Numbered from the stretch's first letter, positions 25,742 to 34,901 are shown. The stretch is DNA of 64,000 nucleotides from SFLA01 sp045595165 (GCA_045595165.1 JAZNZY010000006.1:14657-78656), one strand, 5' to 3'. Program-made: numbers and translations. Notes: a model not told the origin generated them from the sequence alone.

Positions 25742-26332
25742 TCTTTTTTGTAAATATTGGCTGCGGCGGTAAGCCCGATCACTCCGGGATTGAATCCCGA
25801 TGCAAAAACGGACACCGCTGATATAAGCACAAAGACAAATTCGGATATTTTCCCTGCCCTGCTCACCAGAGTGTATACATCGTCGCTTTCGCTTTTCGCG
25901 CTTATCAACGAGCATAATGCGCAATATCCGTCATTTCCCGAAACAGGAAGCAGATTTACAAAAGCAAAAAACAGATTGCATATAGAAAAATACAAAAGAT
26001 AAGGGGAAGCCAACGCCAAGGACACCGGCAAGGATAAGCCGAAAAACAGCAAATTTGCCAAAGGGCCGCACAAGTATACTGCAGTATCTCGACGGTGAGA
26101 TGTTATTCCGGATGTTACTATTCGGGCTCCGAGAGGCATTATGTCAACTCTGCCCACTCTGCCTCCGGTCAGCTTTATTGCAATAAAATGTCCCAATTCG
26201 TGAAGCAAAGCGGCGGAAATAAGCAGCATAAAAGGATAAATTCCTTCTATATATGCCAATACCGCAAGGCAGGGCAACGTAAGAACGTGTATTCGTAGCT
26301 TTATGCGGGGAAACAGAAAAAAGATATTTCAT
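25738..26332 (-). CDS. Site-2 protease family (M50, SpoIVFB-like) protein with disturbed N-terminus
   Basis: The membrane zinc protease has HELGH and a C-terminal NLLPVSGNDG motif (the N-P-x4-DG type), with about five membrane segments. The main frame is open upstream of a TTG at 26277 as far as 26328 and encodes FLFPRIKLRIHVLT, the normal beginning of this family, but contains no ATG, GTG or TTG there. The ATG at 26332 is in another frame; removing one T from the run of six T residues on the minus strand joins it exactly to the protease. Either a one-base slip or sequencing error, or an ATC start at 26325 seven bases after GGAGGG, is needed. The ATG overlaps the stop of the small gene upstream. 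Confidence 0.7.
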
Positions 26333-26502
26333 CCCTCCAATAGCTTGGATATTAACTCAAAAACGCTGTACGAAGGCACCGTTCCCCCTGCAGATGCCGG
26401 TGCGGAAGCTGTCAAAAAGATATACAATGCCGAAATAAGCAATACGGCGGGAATTAAACAATATATAAATTTTCCCCGCACGGCAAAGAAAGTTTTTTTC
26501 AT
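26329..26502 (-). CDS. Small single-span exported/membrane protein
   Basis: The 57-residue protein begins MKKTFFAVRGKF, has one hydrophobic segment (about residues 13-33, with LISALYIFL) and an Ala/Ser-rich region (TASAPASAGG) that resembles a signal peptidase site. Its stop codon overlaps the ATG at 26332 (ATGA), so it is translationally coupled to the M50 protease. Its position next to spoIIGA-sigE raises the idea of a partner or regulator of the protease, as SpoIVFA is for SpoIVFB, but there is no similarity to prove it. Confidence 0.5.
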   Translation of the reverse strand: MKKTFFAVRGKFIYCLIPAVLLISALYIFLTASAPASAGGTVPSYSVFELISKLLEG

Positions 26503-26601
26503 AAATCATCACCCATAAAAAATATGCACCCTTCCTCCATAAAATGACAACATTTACAGTCTTTCCGCTGTATACTTTTGTGTGAAAGAGATGATGAACA
26601 A
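26503..26601. promoter_or_regulatory. Divergent region before spoIIGA
   Basis: About 100 bases separate the small gene from spoIIGA. A TTGTCATTTT stretch on the minus strand (26542-26551) resembles a Spo0A box, and TTTACA (26553-26558) could be a -35 box. The spacing to a -10 box is not clear, so this is tentative. Confidence 0.3.
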
Positions 26602-27381
26602 ATGGAAGTAACCGTATACGCTGACGTTTACTTTTTAATAAATTTCATATTTGATCTGATGCTTCTGTATATAACGGCGAGAATTACCAATACGCCCTTT
26701 AAGATATGGCGTATATTCACTGCCGCAATTCTGGGAAGTGCATACGCTTTTTTCTGTCTGTGCGTTGTAAGCGGGTTTGCGTTGCATATTCTAACCGCGT
26801 TTTTGGTGTGTCTTACGGCGTACGGAAAAAAACGCCCTTTTTTCAATACCGCGGTTTTTCTGTTGTCCTCCGCCCTTTCGGGAGGAGTTGTCTACGGGGT
26901 ATTCTATATGTTGGGCAAAAACGAAGAGTATATAGGCTCTCTTGGTGCAGGAAGCGTGATGATGTGTGTATTTTCCGCCCTTGCGCTTACGGCGGGATAT
27001 TTATACGTTTGCAAGAAGAACAGCGCAGGAGGTGCCGTTCACGCATATATAACGGTGCTGGGGAAAAGCTACAAAGCTTTTTTAATGAAGGATACGGGAA
27101 ATCTTCTTACGGATCCAATTTCTCTCGATCCCGTGATAATAATATCAAAAAAGATTTTTGGGGAAGAGTTTTCGGATCTTGCCGTTTCCCCGCCCCTTCC
27201 CATAAGAGCTATTCCCGTAAAAACAGCTGCGGGCAGTGATATTATGTATGGGTTCCGTCCCGAAAAATGCTTGGTGCGGGAATTCGGAAAAAGCAAAAAA
27301 CGGGAAGTAAGAGTGATAATTGCTTTAACCGACGGCAACAGATTTGCAAAGACCTACGACGGGCTTATGCCCCCTATATAG
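26602..27381 (+). CDS. spoIIGA: Sporulation sigma-E factor-processing peptidase
   Basis: The 259-residue protein has five membrane segments in its first half and an aspartic protease-like domain with KDTGNLLTDP (catalytic Asp about residue 164). SpoIIGA sits in the spore septum and removes the pro-sequence of sigma-E after a signal from the forespore. The ATG at 26602 gives the conserved MEVTVYADVYFLINFIFD start; a TTG eight codons earlier is possible. sigE follows 10 bases later. Confidence 0.95.
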   Translation: MEVTVYADVYFLINFIFDLMLLYITARITNTPFKIWRIFTAAILGSAYAFFCLCVVSGFALHILTAFLVCLTAYGKKRPFFNTAVFLLSSALSGGVVYGVFYMLGKNEEYIGSLGAGSVMMCVFSALALTAGYLYVCKKNSAGGAVHAYITVLGKSYKAFLMKDTGNLLTDPISLDPVIIISKKIFGEEFSDLAVSPPLPIRAIPVKTAAGSDIMYGFRPEKCLVREFGKSKKREVRVIIALTDGNRFAKTYDGLMPPI

Positions 27382-27391
27382 AGGTGATAAA

Positions 27392-28102
27392 ATGTATTTT
27401 AAAAAAGTAACTTTGGCTTTGGAGTGGATACGCCAATTTTTAGGCGAAAGCAAGGAAGTATTTTATATAAACGGACCCCAGACCTTACCCCCGCCCCTTT
27501 CGCGGGAGGAAGAAGCGATGCTGACGGAAAGACTTCCCGATGACGAAAACGCAAAGAAAAAGCTGATAGAGCACAACCTGCGGCTGGTAGTGTATATTGC
27601 GAAAAAATTCGAAAGCACAAATATCGGTATCGAGGACCTTATTTCCATAGGTACTATCGGGCTGATGAAGGCGGTAAATACCTTTAAGCAGGACAAACAG
27701 ATAAAGCTTGCCACCTACGCTTCCCGATGTATTGAAAACGAGATACTAATGTATATACGCAAAAATTCAGCACGTGGATGCGAAATGTCATTGGATGAGC
27801 CTTTGAACGTAGATTGGGACGGAAACGAGCTGCTGCTTTCCGTTCTTTTGGGCACGGACGGAGATTTTGTATACCGCATACTGGAAGAAAGCGAGGAAAA
27901 GCGCACGGTAAGACAGGCGATAAGCAAGCTTCCCCCTCGGGACAGAATGATAATAGAAATGCGTTTCGGCATAGGTGAGGGAACGGGCGGCAGAGAAAAA
28001 ACGCAAAAAGAAGTGGCAGACGAACTGGGAATATCCCAATCCTATATTTCCAGGCTGGAAAAGCGGATTATTTCTACCCTTAAAGAAACGCTGGGAGTAT
28101 GA
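27392..28102 (+). CDS. sigE: RNA polymerase sporulation sigma factor sigma-E precursor
   Basis: The 236-residue protein keeps the N-terminal pro-sequence (about 24-25 residues, cleaved near EVFYING), then the region 2 block LIEHNLRLVVYIAKKFE, DLISIGTIGLMKAV, YASRCIENEILMY and region 4 (EVADELGISQSYISRLEKR). It drives mother-cell gene expression. The ATG at 27392 after GAGGTG is preferred over the longer frame inside spoIIGA. The usual sigG neighbour is absent; a NYN-domain gene follows. Confidence 0.96.
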   Translation: MYFKKVTLALEWIRQFLGESKEVFYINGPQTLPPPLSREEEAMLTERLPDDENAKKKLIEHNLRLVVYIAKKFESTNIGIEDLISIGTIGLMKAVNTFKQDKQIKLATYASRCIENEILMYIRKNSARGCEMSLDEPLNVDWDGNELLLSVLLGTDGDFVYRILEESEEKRTVRQAISKLPPRDRMIIEMRFGIGEGTGGREKTQKEVADELGISQSYISRLEKRIISTLKETLGV

Positions 28103-28106
28103 ACGC

Positions 28107-28135
28107 TTGACATTTTTTTACACAAGGAGTATAAT
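28107..28135 (+). promoter_or_regulatory. Promoter of the NYN-domain gene
   Basis: TTGACA (28107-28112), 17 bp, TATAAT (28130-28135). Confidence 0.85.
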
Positions 28136-28174
28136 TAAAGCGGTGAATGGAAAAAGAAAGGAGGAAAGAAGAGC

Positions 28175-28987
28175 ATTTCGCTGTTTACGAGAAAGCCGAA
28201 AGAAGAGCAAAGCCGTACCATAAGCCTTAATAACGGATTACCGAAAGCCGTGGCATTTGTGGATTACGAGCATTGGTATATTTCATTAAAAAAGAATTTC
28301 GGCATACAACCAAACATAAAAGGGTGGTTTGAGGAGCTTAACACCAAGGTGAATTTGGTGGAGGTTACGTTTTTCGCAGACTTTTCACACAAATCTCTGG
28401 CAGATCAGATATCCCGTATCCGCCCCTATTCCAACCGCATTATCGATACACGGAACACCACCGGTGTAAAAAAAGATTTTACCGATTTTATTATTCTGGA
28501 TAATATTTACCAGAAGGCGCTGTCATCCGAGGATATAGAAACATTCATCATCTTTTCGGGGGACGGGCATTTCAGCTCGGTAGTTTCATTTTTAAAGAAT
28601 TTTTGTAAAAAAGAAGTCGGCATATACGGTATTGAGGATTCATTTTCCCGTCAGCTTCAGCAGACGGCAAGCTGGTGCATAACCCTTCCCACCGAGGAGG
28701 ACGTGCACGGCTCATATTATCGCTTAATTTTCGAAGTCCTCAAAAAGGCATCCGAGGATAATTCAAAAGATATACCGACAAAGGAAAAAACAGTAAAGGC
28801 AGTTTGTGCCCTGAGCAAGACCGCAACCAACGCGAAGGTAACCGAAGCACTTGGCAATCTGATCGAAAAAGGATATATATCCACCCGCTCGGTAATAAGC
28901 TATTCGGACAAAAAGAAAACAAAAAAGGTCACGGGACTGTTCACGGATTGGGAAAAAGTTGAAAAAAGCGGATTTTTGGCACAATAA
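28175..28987 (+). CDS. NYN (PIN-like) domain protein, probable ATT start
   Basis: The 270-residue protein has a NYN nuclease-like domain (about residues 24-170): AVAFVDYEHWY with the first acidic residue, KKDFTDFIILDNIY, FIIFSGDGHFSSVV and KEVGIYGIEDSFS. A small winged-helix-like C-terminal region follows. NYN domains bind metal and usually process RNA. The in-frame GTG at 28250 would cut off SLFTRKPKEE...LPKA and is 85 bases from the GGAGG site; the ATT at 28175 is 10 bases after AAAGGAGG and no ATG, GTG or TTG exists upstream in frame, so ATT initiation is proposed. Confidence 0.75.
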   Translation: MSLFTRKPKEEQSRTISLNNGLPKAVAFVDYEHWYISLKKNFGIQPNIKGWFEELNTKVNLVEVTFFADFSHKSLADQISRIRPYSNRIIDTRNTTGVKKDFTDFIILDNIYQKALSSEDIETFIIFSGDGHFSSVVSFLKNFCKKEVGIYGIEDSFSRQLQQTASWCITLPTEEDVHGSYYRLIFEVLKKASEDNSKDIPTKEKTVKAVCALSKTATNAKVTEALGNLIEKGYISTRSVISYSDKKKTKKVTGLFTDWEKVEKSGFLAQ

Positions 28988-29001
28988 TTTGCATAAAACT
29001 A

Positions 29002-29085
29002 TTGCAAAAAGCAAAATACTGTGATATACTGTGTACAGATAAATGTAAGCAAGCAAGAGTGGGTCAAAGCCCACTCTTGATTTTT
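29002..29085 (+). promoter_or_regulatory. rimP operon promoter and leader terminator
   Basis: TTGCAA (29002-29007), 17 bp, TATACT (29025-29030) is followed by a strong hairpin CAAGAGTGGG / CCCACTCTTG (29054-29079) and ATTTTTG. The hairpin lies between the promoter and rimP, so it should act as an attenuator. Confidence 0.65.
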
Positions 29086-29145
29086 GCAATATTTCCGAAA
29101 CATTTTTTTACCAATAATACAAAGAATACGGAGGCAGGCAGAAAT

Positions 29146-29595
29146 ATGAAGCAAAATATTGCGGCTACGGTACGCGCGTTGGTTGAGCCCGTAATGGCTG
29201 AAATGAACTACAGAGTCTGGGACGTAACCTTTTACAAAGAAGGTCAGGAGCAGATCCTTGAAGTGGAGCTTGAGGGTGAAAACGGTTTTTCCCTTGAAGA
29301 TTGCCAGAAGGCGTCCAACACCATAAATCCCCTGCTGGACGAAGCCGATCCTATCGAGCAGGCTTATTCGCTCATAGTTTCCGGTGCGGGACTTACCCGC
29401 GTCCTTCGTACGGATGAGCATATCAGCCGTGCGGTAAACGAAGGCTGGAGCACCGAGCTTAAGTTGTTTGCCGCTGTTAACGGCAATAAAGAGCTTAGCG
29501 GCATCATAACCGGTTTTGATAAAGACACGGTTACCGTAGGCGAAACCAAAATAGAAAGAAAAATGATTTCGAAGATGACTTCGATACTCGAATAA
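29146..29595 (+). CDS. rimP: Ribosome maturation factor RimP
   Basis: The 149-residue protein helps 30S subunit maturation. It shows WDVTFYKEGQEQILEVELE and the conserved CQKASNTINPLLDE and Y-S-L-x-V-S-x-G segments, with a C-terminal SH3-like domain. The ATG at 29146 follows GGAGG; the frame extends upstream through the leader hairpin and cannot be coding there. It is the first gene of the nusA-infB operon. Confidence 0.93.
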   Translation: MKQNIAATVRALVEPVMAEMNYRVWDVTFYKEGQEQILEVELEGENGFSLEDCQKASNTINPLLDEADPIEQAYSLIVSGAGLTRVLRTDEHISRAVNEGWSTELKLFAAVNGNKELSGIITGFDKDTVTVGETKIERKMISKMTSILE

Positions 29596-29615
29596 ACGGA
29601 GGTAAAAACTAAAAA

Positions 29616-30689
29616 ATGAACAAGGAATTTTTTGAATCCCTCGCTGCCCTTGAAAGAGAAAAGGGTATCCCCAAGGACTATATGATCGAACGCACCGAAG
29701 CTGCGCTCCTCGCGGCTTTCAAAAAGGATTCCGGCGGACTTACAAACGCAAGAGTAAAGCTTGACGAAGCTAAACACGACCTTCGCCTGTATAAGCTTCT
29801 TACGGTTGTAGAAACAGTTGAAGACCCCCGTACCGAAATCTCTCTGGAGCAAGCCCGTGAAAAGAACAAGAAATACAAGTTGGGCGATGAATACCAGATA
29901 GAAATTAAAACAAAAGAATTCTGCCGTATCGCCGCTCAGACCGCAAAGCAGGTAATAGTTCAGTCTATCCGCGAAGCCGAGCACGGAATGATGGTAAAAG
30001 AATATGAAGACAAGCAGGATAAGATCATTACCGGCGTGGTAGTAAGAGTTGACCCCACCACCGGACACGCTACTCTTGAGCTTGGCAGCAACGAAATGGC
30101 ACTTTTCCGCCACGAGCAGATAAACGGCGAAACCCTGAACGTTGGCGACAGAGTTAAGGTTTACGTTACCGAGATCAAGCGCGAAGGCAGAGGACCTTCC
30201 GTAGTCATTTCCAGAACCCACCCCGGTCTGGTACGCAGACTGTTTGAGCTTGAGGTTCCCGAAATTGCTGACGGAACCGTTGAGATAAAGGGCGTTGCAA
30301 GAGAAGCGGGAAGCAGAACCAAGATCGCAGTATCTTCCAACGATTCTAACGTTGATCCTATCGGTGCTTGTATCGGCTCGAGAGGCGCAAGAAAGAACAG
30401 CATTACCAAAGAGCTTTCCAACGAGAAGATCGATATTATCCCCTACAGCGAGGATTACGCCGCATTTGTTGCCGCAGCCCTTGCTCCCGCCGCAGTTTTG
30501 TCTGTAAACAGAATTGACGAAAACGAAAAGGCGTTCCGCGTTATAGTAAACGATGATCAGCTTTCTCTCGCTATCGGCAAAGAAGGTCAGAATGCACGTC
30601 TTGCCGCAAAGCTTACCGGTTGTAAGATCGATATAAAAAGCGTAAGAAGCGTAAACGAAAGCACCGAAGCAGAGGTTGATAACGCTTGA
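29616..30689 (+). CDS. nusA: Transcription termination/antitermination protein NusA
   Basis: The 357-residue protein has the N-terminal RNA polymerase-binding domain (about 1-125), an S1 domain (about 130-200, ITGVVVRVDP) and two KH domains with GSRGARKNSI and GKEGQNARLAAK. It lacks C-terminal acidic repeats, as in other Firmicutes. It binds RNA polymerase and nascent RNA and controls pausing and termination. Confidence 0.96.
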   Translation: MNKEFFESLAALEREKGIPKDYMIERTEAALLAAFKKDSGGLTNARVKLDEAKHDLRLYKLLTVVETVEDPRTEISLEQAREKNKKYKLGDEYQIEIKTKEFCRIAAQTAKQVIVQSIREAEHGMMVKEYEDKQDKIITGVVVRVDPTTGHATLELGSNEMALFRHEQINGETLNVGDRVKVYVTEIKREGRGPSVVISRTHPGLVRRLFELEVPEIADGTVEIKGVAREAGSRTKIAVSSNDSNVDPIGACIGSRGARKNSITKELSNEKIDIIPYSEDYAAFVAAALAPAAVLSVNRIDENEKAFRVIVNDDQLSLAIGKEGQNARLAAKLTGCKIDIKSVRSVNESTEAEVDNA

Positions 30690-30949
30690 TCGAAAAGGTT
30701 TATCCCGTAAGGAAATGTGTTTCCTGCGGAGAAAAAAAGTTAAAGACAGAGCTTACAAGGATCGTGCGGACGGAAAACACCGCAATTATTGACCCCACGG
30801 GGAAAATGAACGGAAGAGGCTGTTATCTGTGTAAAGACCCCGCTTGTGTGAAAAACGCAAAGAAGGGACGCAGAATTGAACGGGCGTTGGAGGTTTCTCT
30901 GCCCGAAGGCTTTTACGAAACCATTCCCCTCTCTACGGAGGACAAATGA
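30686..30949 (+). CDS. rnpM: RNase P modulator RnpM (YlxR)
   Basis: The 87-residue protein has the YlxR core: VRKCVSCGEKK, GRGCYLCKDPAC. The TTG start at 30686 overlaps the nusA stop (TTGA). Work in Bacillus links the family to RNase P; earlier annotation is a nucleic acid-binding YlxR. Confidence 0.92.
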   Translation: MIEKVYPVRKCVSCGEKKLKTELTRIVRTENTAIIDPTGKMNGRGCYLCKDPACVKNAKKGRRIERALEVSLPEGFYETIPLSTEDK

Positions 30950-31251
30950 CAAAGCTTTTAAATCTGTTGGGTCTTGCAAAAAAGGCAGGACGGCTCGCAG
31001 TGGGCACAGAAAATACTATTGAAGCGGTACGCAAAGGAAAGTCATTTTTGGTAGTGGCGTCCGAAAGCGCATCCGACGGAACAAAAAAGATAATAAGCGA
31101 TAAAACGGCGTTTTATAAAACGGAAGCGGTCTTTATCCCCGTAGATACCGCAGCATTCGGCAAGGCGTTCGGAAAGACAGCCACAGCCTGTGTTTCGGTC
31201 AACGACAAGGGATTCGCTTCCGCCGTGAAAAAATTATTGGGAGGTAACTGA
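30946..31251 (+). CDS. ylxQ: YlxQ, L7Ae-like RNA-binding protein
   Basis: The 101-residue protein of the L7Ae/L30e fold (LNLLGLAKKAGRLAVG). It overlaps rnpM by four bases and sits in the conserved nusA-rnpM-ylxQ-infB order. RNA-binding role is inferred from the family. Confidence 0.92.
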   Translation: MTKLLNLLGLAKKAGRLAVGTENTIEAVRKGKSFLVVASESASDGTKKIISDKTAFYKTEAVFIPVDTAAFGKAFGKTATACVSVNDKGFASAVKKLLGGN

Positions 31252-31252
31252 T

Positions 31253-33604
31253 ATGGCTACGACAGGAGATAACAAATACAGAGTTAACGCGCTGGCAAAA
31301 GATCTTAACGTAAAAAGCAAGGAAATTATAGATCTGCTTGCGGCTCACGGTATGGGAAACAAAAGCCATATGACTGCGCTTGAAAGTGCAGAGCTCAGCA
31401 TTATATTTGAATACTATACTCAGCAAAACCAAATTGATATAACCGCATTCTTTAAATCTTATCAGGATAAAATCGACGCAAAGAAGGCAGAAGAACAGGC
31501 AAAGCGTGATGCGGAAGAAAAACGCAAGGCAGAGGAAAAAGCCGCCGCTAAAGCCGAAAAGCAAAAGAAGCTTCAGGAGCAGGCTATCAAGCAGGGCAAG
31601 CCTATTCCTCAGCAGCAACCCCAGAAGCAAAAGGTACGCGGCGAAGTTCGTGTTGTAGATACCAGAGGTACTGCGAACGTTGACCTTTCCAAGTACGATG
31701 AGAAATACGATAATCTTGCCGGAAGCGCGGCTTCTGCGGCAGGCGGAAAGCAAAAGTTAAAGAAAAAGAACAACCGCAACCAGCAACAGGAGCAATCCCG
31801 CCGCCCCGGTGACAAAAACAAGCCTCAGCAGAAACAGCAGGCAAAGCCCAAGCCCGTACAGCTTTCTATAACCGTACCCGATGAAATTACAGTCGGCGAG
31901 CTGGCTTCCAGAATGAAGACCGCCGCAGGCGAGGTTATTAAAAAGCTTATGCTTATGGGCGTAATGGCTTCCGTAAACGAAACCATAGATTACGACACCG
32001 CATATCTTATTGCCGATGAATTCGGTATAAAGGTAACCAAGGAAGTAGTGGTTACTATCGAAGAAAAGCTGTTTACCGAGTCTGAGGACAAGGAAGAGGA
32101 TCTCGTACCCCGTGCACCCGTTATCGTTGTTATGGGACACGTTGACCACGGTAAGACCTCTCTGCTGGATGCTATCCGTGATACCCACGTTACCGCAGGC
32201 GAAGCAGGCGGTATTACCCAGCATATCGGTGCTTACAGCGTTAAGATAAACGATAAGCCCATAACCTTCCTCGATACTCCCGGTCACGAAGCGTTTACTT
32301 CCATGCGTGCAAGAGGTGCAAATCTTACCGACATCGCAGTTCTGGTCGTTGCCGCAGACGACGGAATTATGCCTCAGACCATAGAAGCTATCAACCACGC
32401 AAAGGCTGCAGGCGTAAGCATTATAGTTGCCATCAACAAGATGGACCGTCCTGCCGCTGATCCCGACAGAGTAAAGCAAGAGCTTACAAACTACGATCTT
32501 CTTTGCGAAGAATGGGGCGGAGATACCATAGTTGTACCCGTTTCTGCGCTTAAGCGCCAGGGTATTGACGAACTGTTGGAAATGATCACCCTTTCCGCAG
32601 ATATGATGGAGCTCAAAGCCAACCCCTCCCGTGCGGCGCAGGGCGCAGTTATTGAAGCAAAGCTGGATAAGGGCAGAGGTCCCGTAGCCACCGTGCTGGT
32701 ACAGAACGGTACTCTCCGCGTAGGCGATTATATCATCGCCGGTTCTACCGTAGGACGTATCCGTTCCATGACCAACGACAAGGGCGAAAAGGTAAAAGAA
32801 GCAGGACCTTCCACTCCCGTTGAGATTATGGGTCTTTCCGAAGTTCCCGCCGCAGGTGATTCCTTCCGCGCAGTTTCCGATGAGCGTCTTGCAAAAGAGC
32901 TTGTTGAACAGCGTAAAGCAAAAGAAAAAGAAGAGCAGTTCAAGGCAGAGGCAAAGGCTAACCTTGAGGATCTGTTTAACCAGATCGGTTCCGGCGTAAA
33001 GACTCTCAACCTTATTGTAAAAGCAGACGTTCAGGGTACTGCAGAGGCTGTAAAGGCATCCCTTGCAAGACTTTCCAACGAAGAAGTTAAGGTAAACGTT
33101 ATCCACGCGGCTACCGGTGCCATAAACGAATCCGACGTTATGCTGGCTTCCGCTTCCAATGCAATCATTATCGGATTTAATATCCGTCCCGACAGAGTTG
33201 CTCTGGATATGGCAACCCGTGATAAGGTTGACGTTCGTACCTACCGTGTAATTTACGATTGTATAGATGAAGTTACCGCCGCTATGAAGGGTATGCTCGC
33301 TCCTAAGTTCCGCGAAGTAATACTTGGCAGAGCCGAAGTAAGACAGACTATCCGCGTGCCCAACGTAGGCACTATTGCAGGTTCTTACGTTACCGACGGT
33401 AAGGTTACCAGAAACGCAAGTATCCGTGTACTCCGTTCCGGTGAGATCATTTACGAGGATAAGATATCCTCTCTCAAGCGCTTTAAGGACGATGCAAGAG
33501 AAGTGCTCCAGTCCTTCGAATGCGGTATCGGACTTGAAAAGTTCAACGATATTAAGGTGGGCGACATTCTCGAAGCCTACACTATGGAGGAAATCGAACG
33601 CTGA
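31253..33604 (+). CDS. infB: Translation initiation factor IF-2
   Basis: The 783-residue GTPase has an N-terminal IF2_N-like segment and a long Lys/Gln/Ala-rich linker (about residues 75-205). The G domain has GHVDHGKT (about 297-304), DTPG and NKMD motifs, and domains II to IV follow. It places initiator tRNA on the 30S subunit and promotes subunit joining. Confidence 0.97.
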   Translation: MATTGDNKYRVNALAKDLNVKSKEIIDLLAAHGMGNKSHMTALESAELSIIFEYYTQQNQIDITAFFKSYQDKIDAKKAEEQAKRDAEEKRKAEEKAAAKAEKQKKLQEQAIKQGKPIPQQQPQKQKVRGEVRVVDTRGTANVDLSKYDEKYDNLAGSAASAAGGKQKLKKKNNRNQQQEQSRRPGDKNKPQQKQQAKPKPVQLSITVPDEITVGELASRMKTAAGEVIKKLMLMGVMASVNETIDYDTAYLIADEFGIKVTKEVVVTIEEKLFTESEDKEEDLVPRAPVIVVMGHVDHGKTSLLDAIRDTHVTAGEAGGITQHIGAYSVKINDKPITFLDTPGHEAFTSMRARGANLTDIAVLVVAADDGIMPQTIEAINHAKAAGVSIIVAINKMDRPAADPDRVKQELTNYDLLCEEWGGDTIVVPVSALKRQGIDELLEMITLSADMMELKANPSRAAQGAVIEAKLDKGRGPVATVLVQNGTLRVGDYIIAGSTVGRIRSMTNDKGEKVKEAGPSTPVEIMGLSEVPAAGDSFRAVSDERLAKELVEQRKAKEKEEQFKAEAKANLEDLFNQIGSGVKTLNLIVKADVQGTAEAVKASLARLSNEEVKVNVIHAATGAINESDVMLASASNAIIIGFNIRPDRVALDMATRDKVDVRTYRVIYDCIDEVTAAMKGMLAPKFREVILGRAEVRQTIRVPNVGTIAGSYVTDGKVTRNASIRVLRSGEIIYEDKISSLKRFKDDAREVLQSFECGIGLEKFNDIKVGDILEAYTMEEIER

Positions 33605-33954
33605 TGGGTTCTTTCAGACAGGATAAAATAAACGAGGAAACATCAAGAGAAATAACCGAAATACTGCGCACGGTAAAAGACCCCAGAATAACTCAGGCAT
33701 TTGTGAGTATCACGGGCTGTGAGGTTACCAAGGATCTGTCCTACGCCAAGGTTTATTACAGCGTGTTGGGCAAGGACGAGGGTGTTAACAAGGGTCTGGC
33801 ATCCGCGGCAGGTTATATTCGCAAGGAACTTGCCTCCCGCCTGAATTTAAGAATAACACCCAAACTGGTGTTTATTCCCGATCATTCCGCAGAAAATGCC
33901 TTGCACATATCCGAGATGCTTAAAAACATCAAGTACAGCGAGGATTACGAATAA
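33604..33954 (+). CDS. rbfA: Ribosome-binding factor A
   Basis: The 116-residue KH-fold protein (INEETSREITEIL, YAKVYYSVLG) assists 16S rRNA 5' end maturation. Its ATG overlaps the last base of the infB stop codon. Confidence 0.95.
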   Translation: MGSFRQDKINEETSREITEILRTVKDPRITQAFVSITGCEVTKDLSYAKVYYSVLGKDEGVNKGLASAAGYIRKELASRLNLRITPKLVFIPDHSAENALHISEMLKNIKYSEDYE

Positions 33955-34901
33955 TGCAAAGGATCGGTTATGAAGAAGCGGCACGGTTTCTTCTTGAAAA
34001 CGACAATTATCTGGTAGTATGCCACGCTTGCCCTGACGGTGATACCGTAGGCAGTGCAACCTCTTTGGTAATGCTCCTGCGCAAAAAAGGCAAAACCGCG
34101 TGGGCATACTGCCCGGATGAAATTCCCGAAAAGCTTATTCCCTTTGCGGGAAAAGGAATTTTTACAGACAATATTCCCGAAAACGCAGTAAAAGTAAGCG
34201 TTGACGTGGCAACGCCCGCAATGCTGGGCGGTATTCAGGAAAATTTTGGTGCGTTTGATCTTTCCATCGACCACCACAAGGTAAATACTATCCCCTGCGA
34301 AAGACTGCTTCAGAAGGATTACTTTATTTCCAATGCGGAGATAATTGCAGATCTGTATGATCAGCTTTCCGTGGGAATAGACAAGGAAGCCGCAGTTTGT
34401 CTTTATGCGGGCATAAGCTCCGACAGCGGCGGATTCAGATACTCCAACACCCGCCCCCAGACAATGCGCCTTGCCGCACGGCTTATGGAAACGGGTATTG
34501 ATTTTGCCGCTATTAACAGACAGCTTTTTGATAAAATAACACCGCCCGTGCTGGCGCTTATGAAGGCGGCGTACGGTTCTGTAGAGCTTTATTACGGCGG
34601 TAAGCTTGCTATCGTTACCATTTCAAAAAAAGAATACGAGGACAGCGGTGCCTCAGACACCGACCTTGACGAGATCAAAAGCATCCCCAGACGTATTGAC
34701 GGCGTGGAGGTTGCAGCTATGATCCGTCCAAAGGAAGATATGGCGCAGGTTTCTCTGCGGTCCAACGAGTATTTTGACGTAGCTGCATTTTGCCGTGAAA
34801 TGGGAGGCGGCGGGCATATGCGCGCGGCGGCATTCCGTACGAAAGGAACACCCGAGCAGGCGCGGGATATGCTGATAAAGGCTTTGGAAGGCAGAATATG
34901 A
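33954..34901 (+). CDS. nrnA: DHH/DHHA1 phosphoesterase, NrnA-type
   Basis: The 315-residue protein has CHACPDGDTVGSA, SIDHHKVN and SDSGGFRY metal-binding motifs and the C-terminal GGGGHMRAAA substrate-binding motif. NrnA degrades short oligoribonucleotides and pAp. Its position between rbfA and truB is standard; TAATG overlap with rbfA indicates coupling. Confidence 0.92.
   Translation: MQRIGYEEAARFLLENDNYLVVCHACPDGDTVGSATSLVMLLRKKGKTAWAYCPDEIPEKLIPFAGKGIFTDNIPENAVKVSVDVATPAMLGGIQENFGAFDLSIDHHKVNTIPCERLLQKDYFISNAEIIADLYDQLSVGIDKEAAVCLYAGISSDSGGFRYSNTRPQTMRLAARLMETGIDFAAINRQLFDKITPPVLALMKAAYGSVELYYGGKLAIVTISKKEYEDSGASDTDLDEIKSIPRRIDGVEVAAMIRPKEDMAQVSLRSNEYFDVAAFCREMGGGGHMRAAAFRTKGTPEQARDMLIKALEGRI

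Noticed and set aside
31757..33106. 449-codon frame antisense to infB
   Set aside because: Shadow frame of a strongly biased gene; no domain and no start signal.
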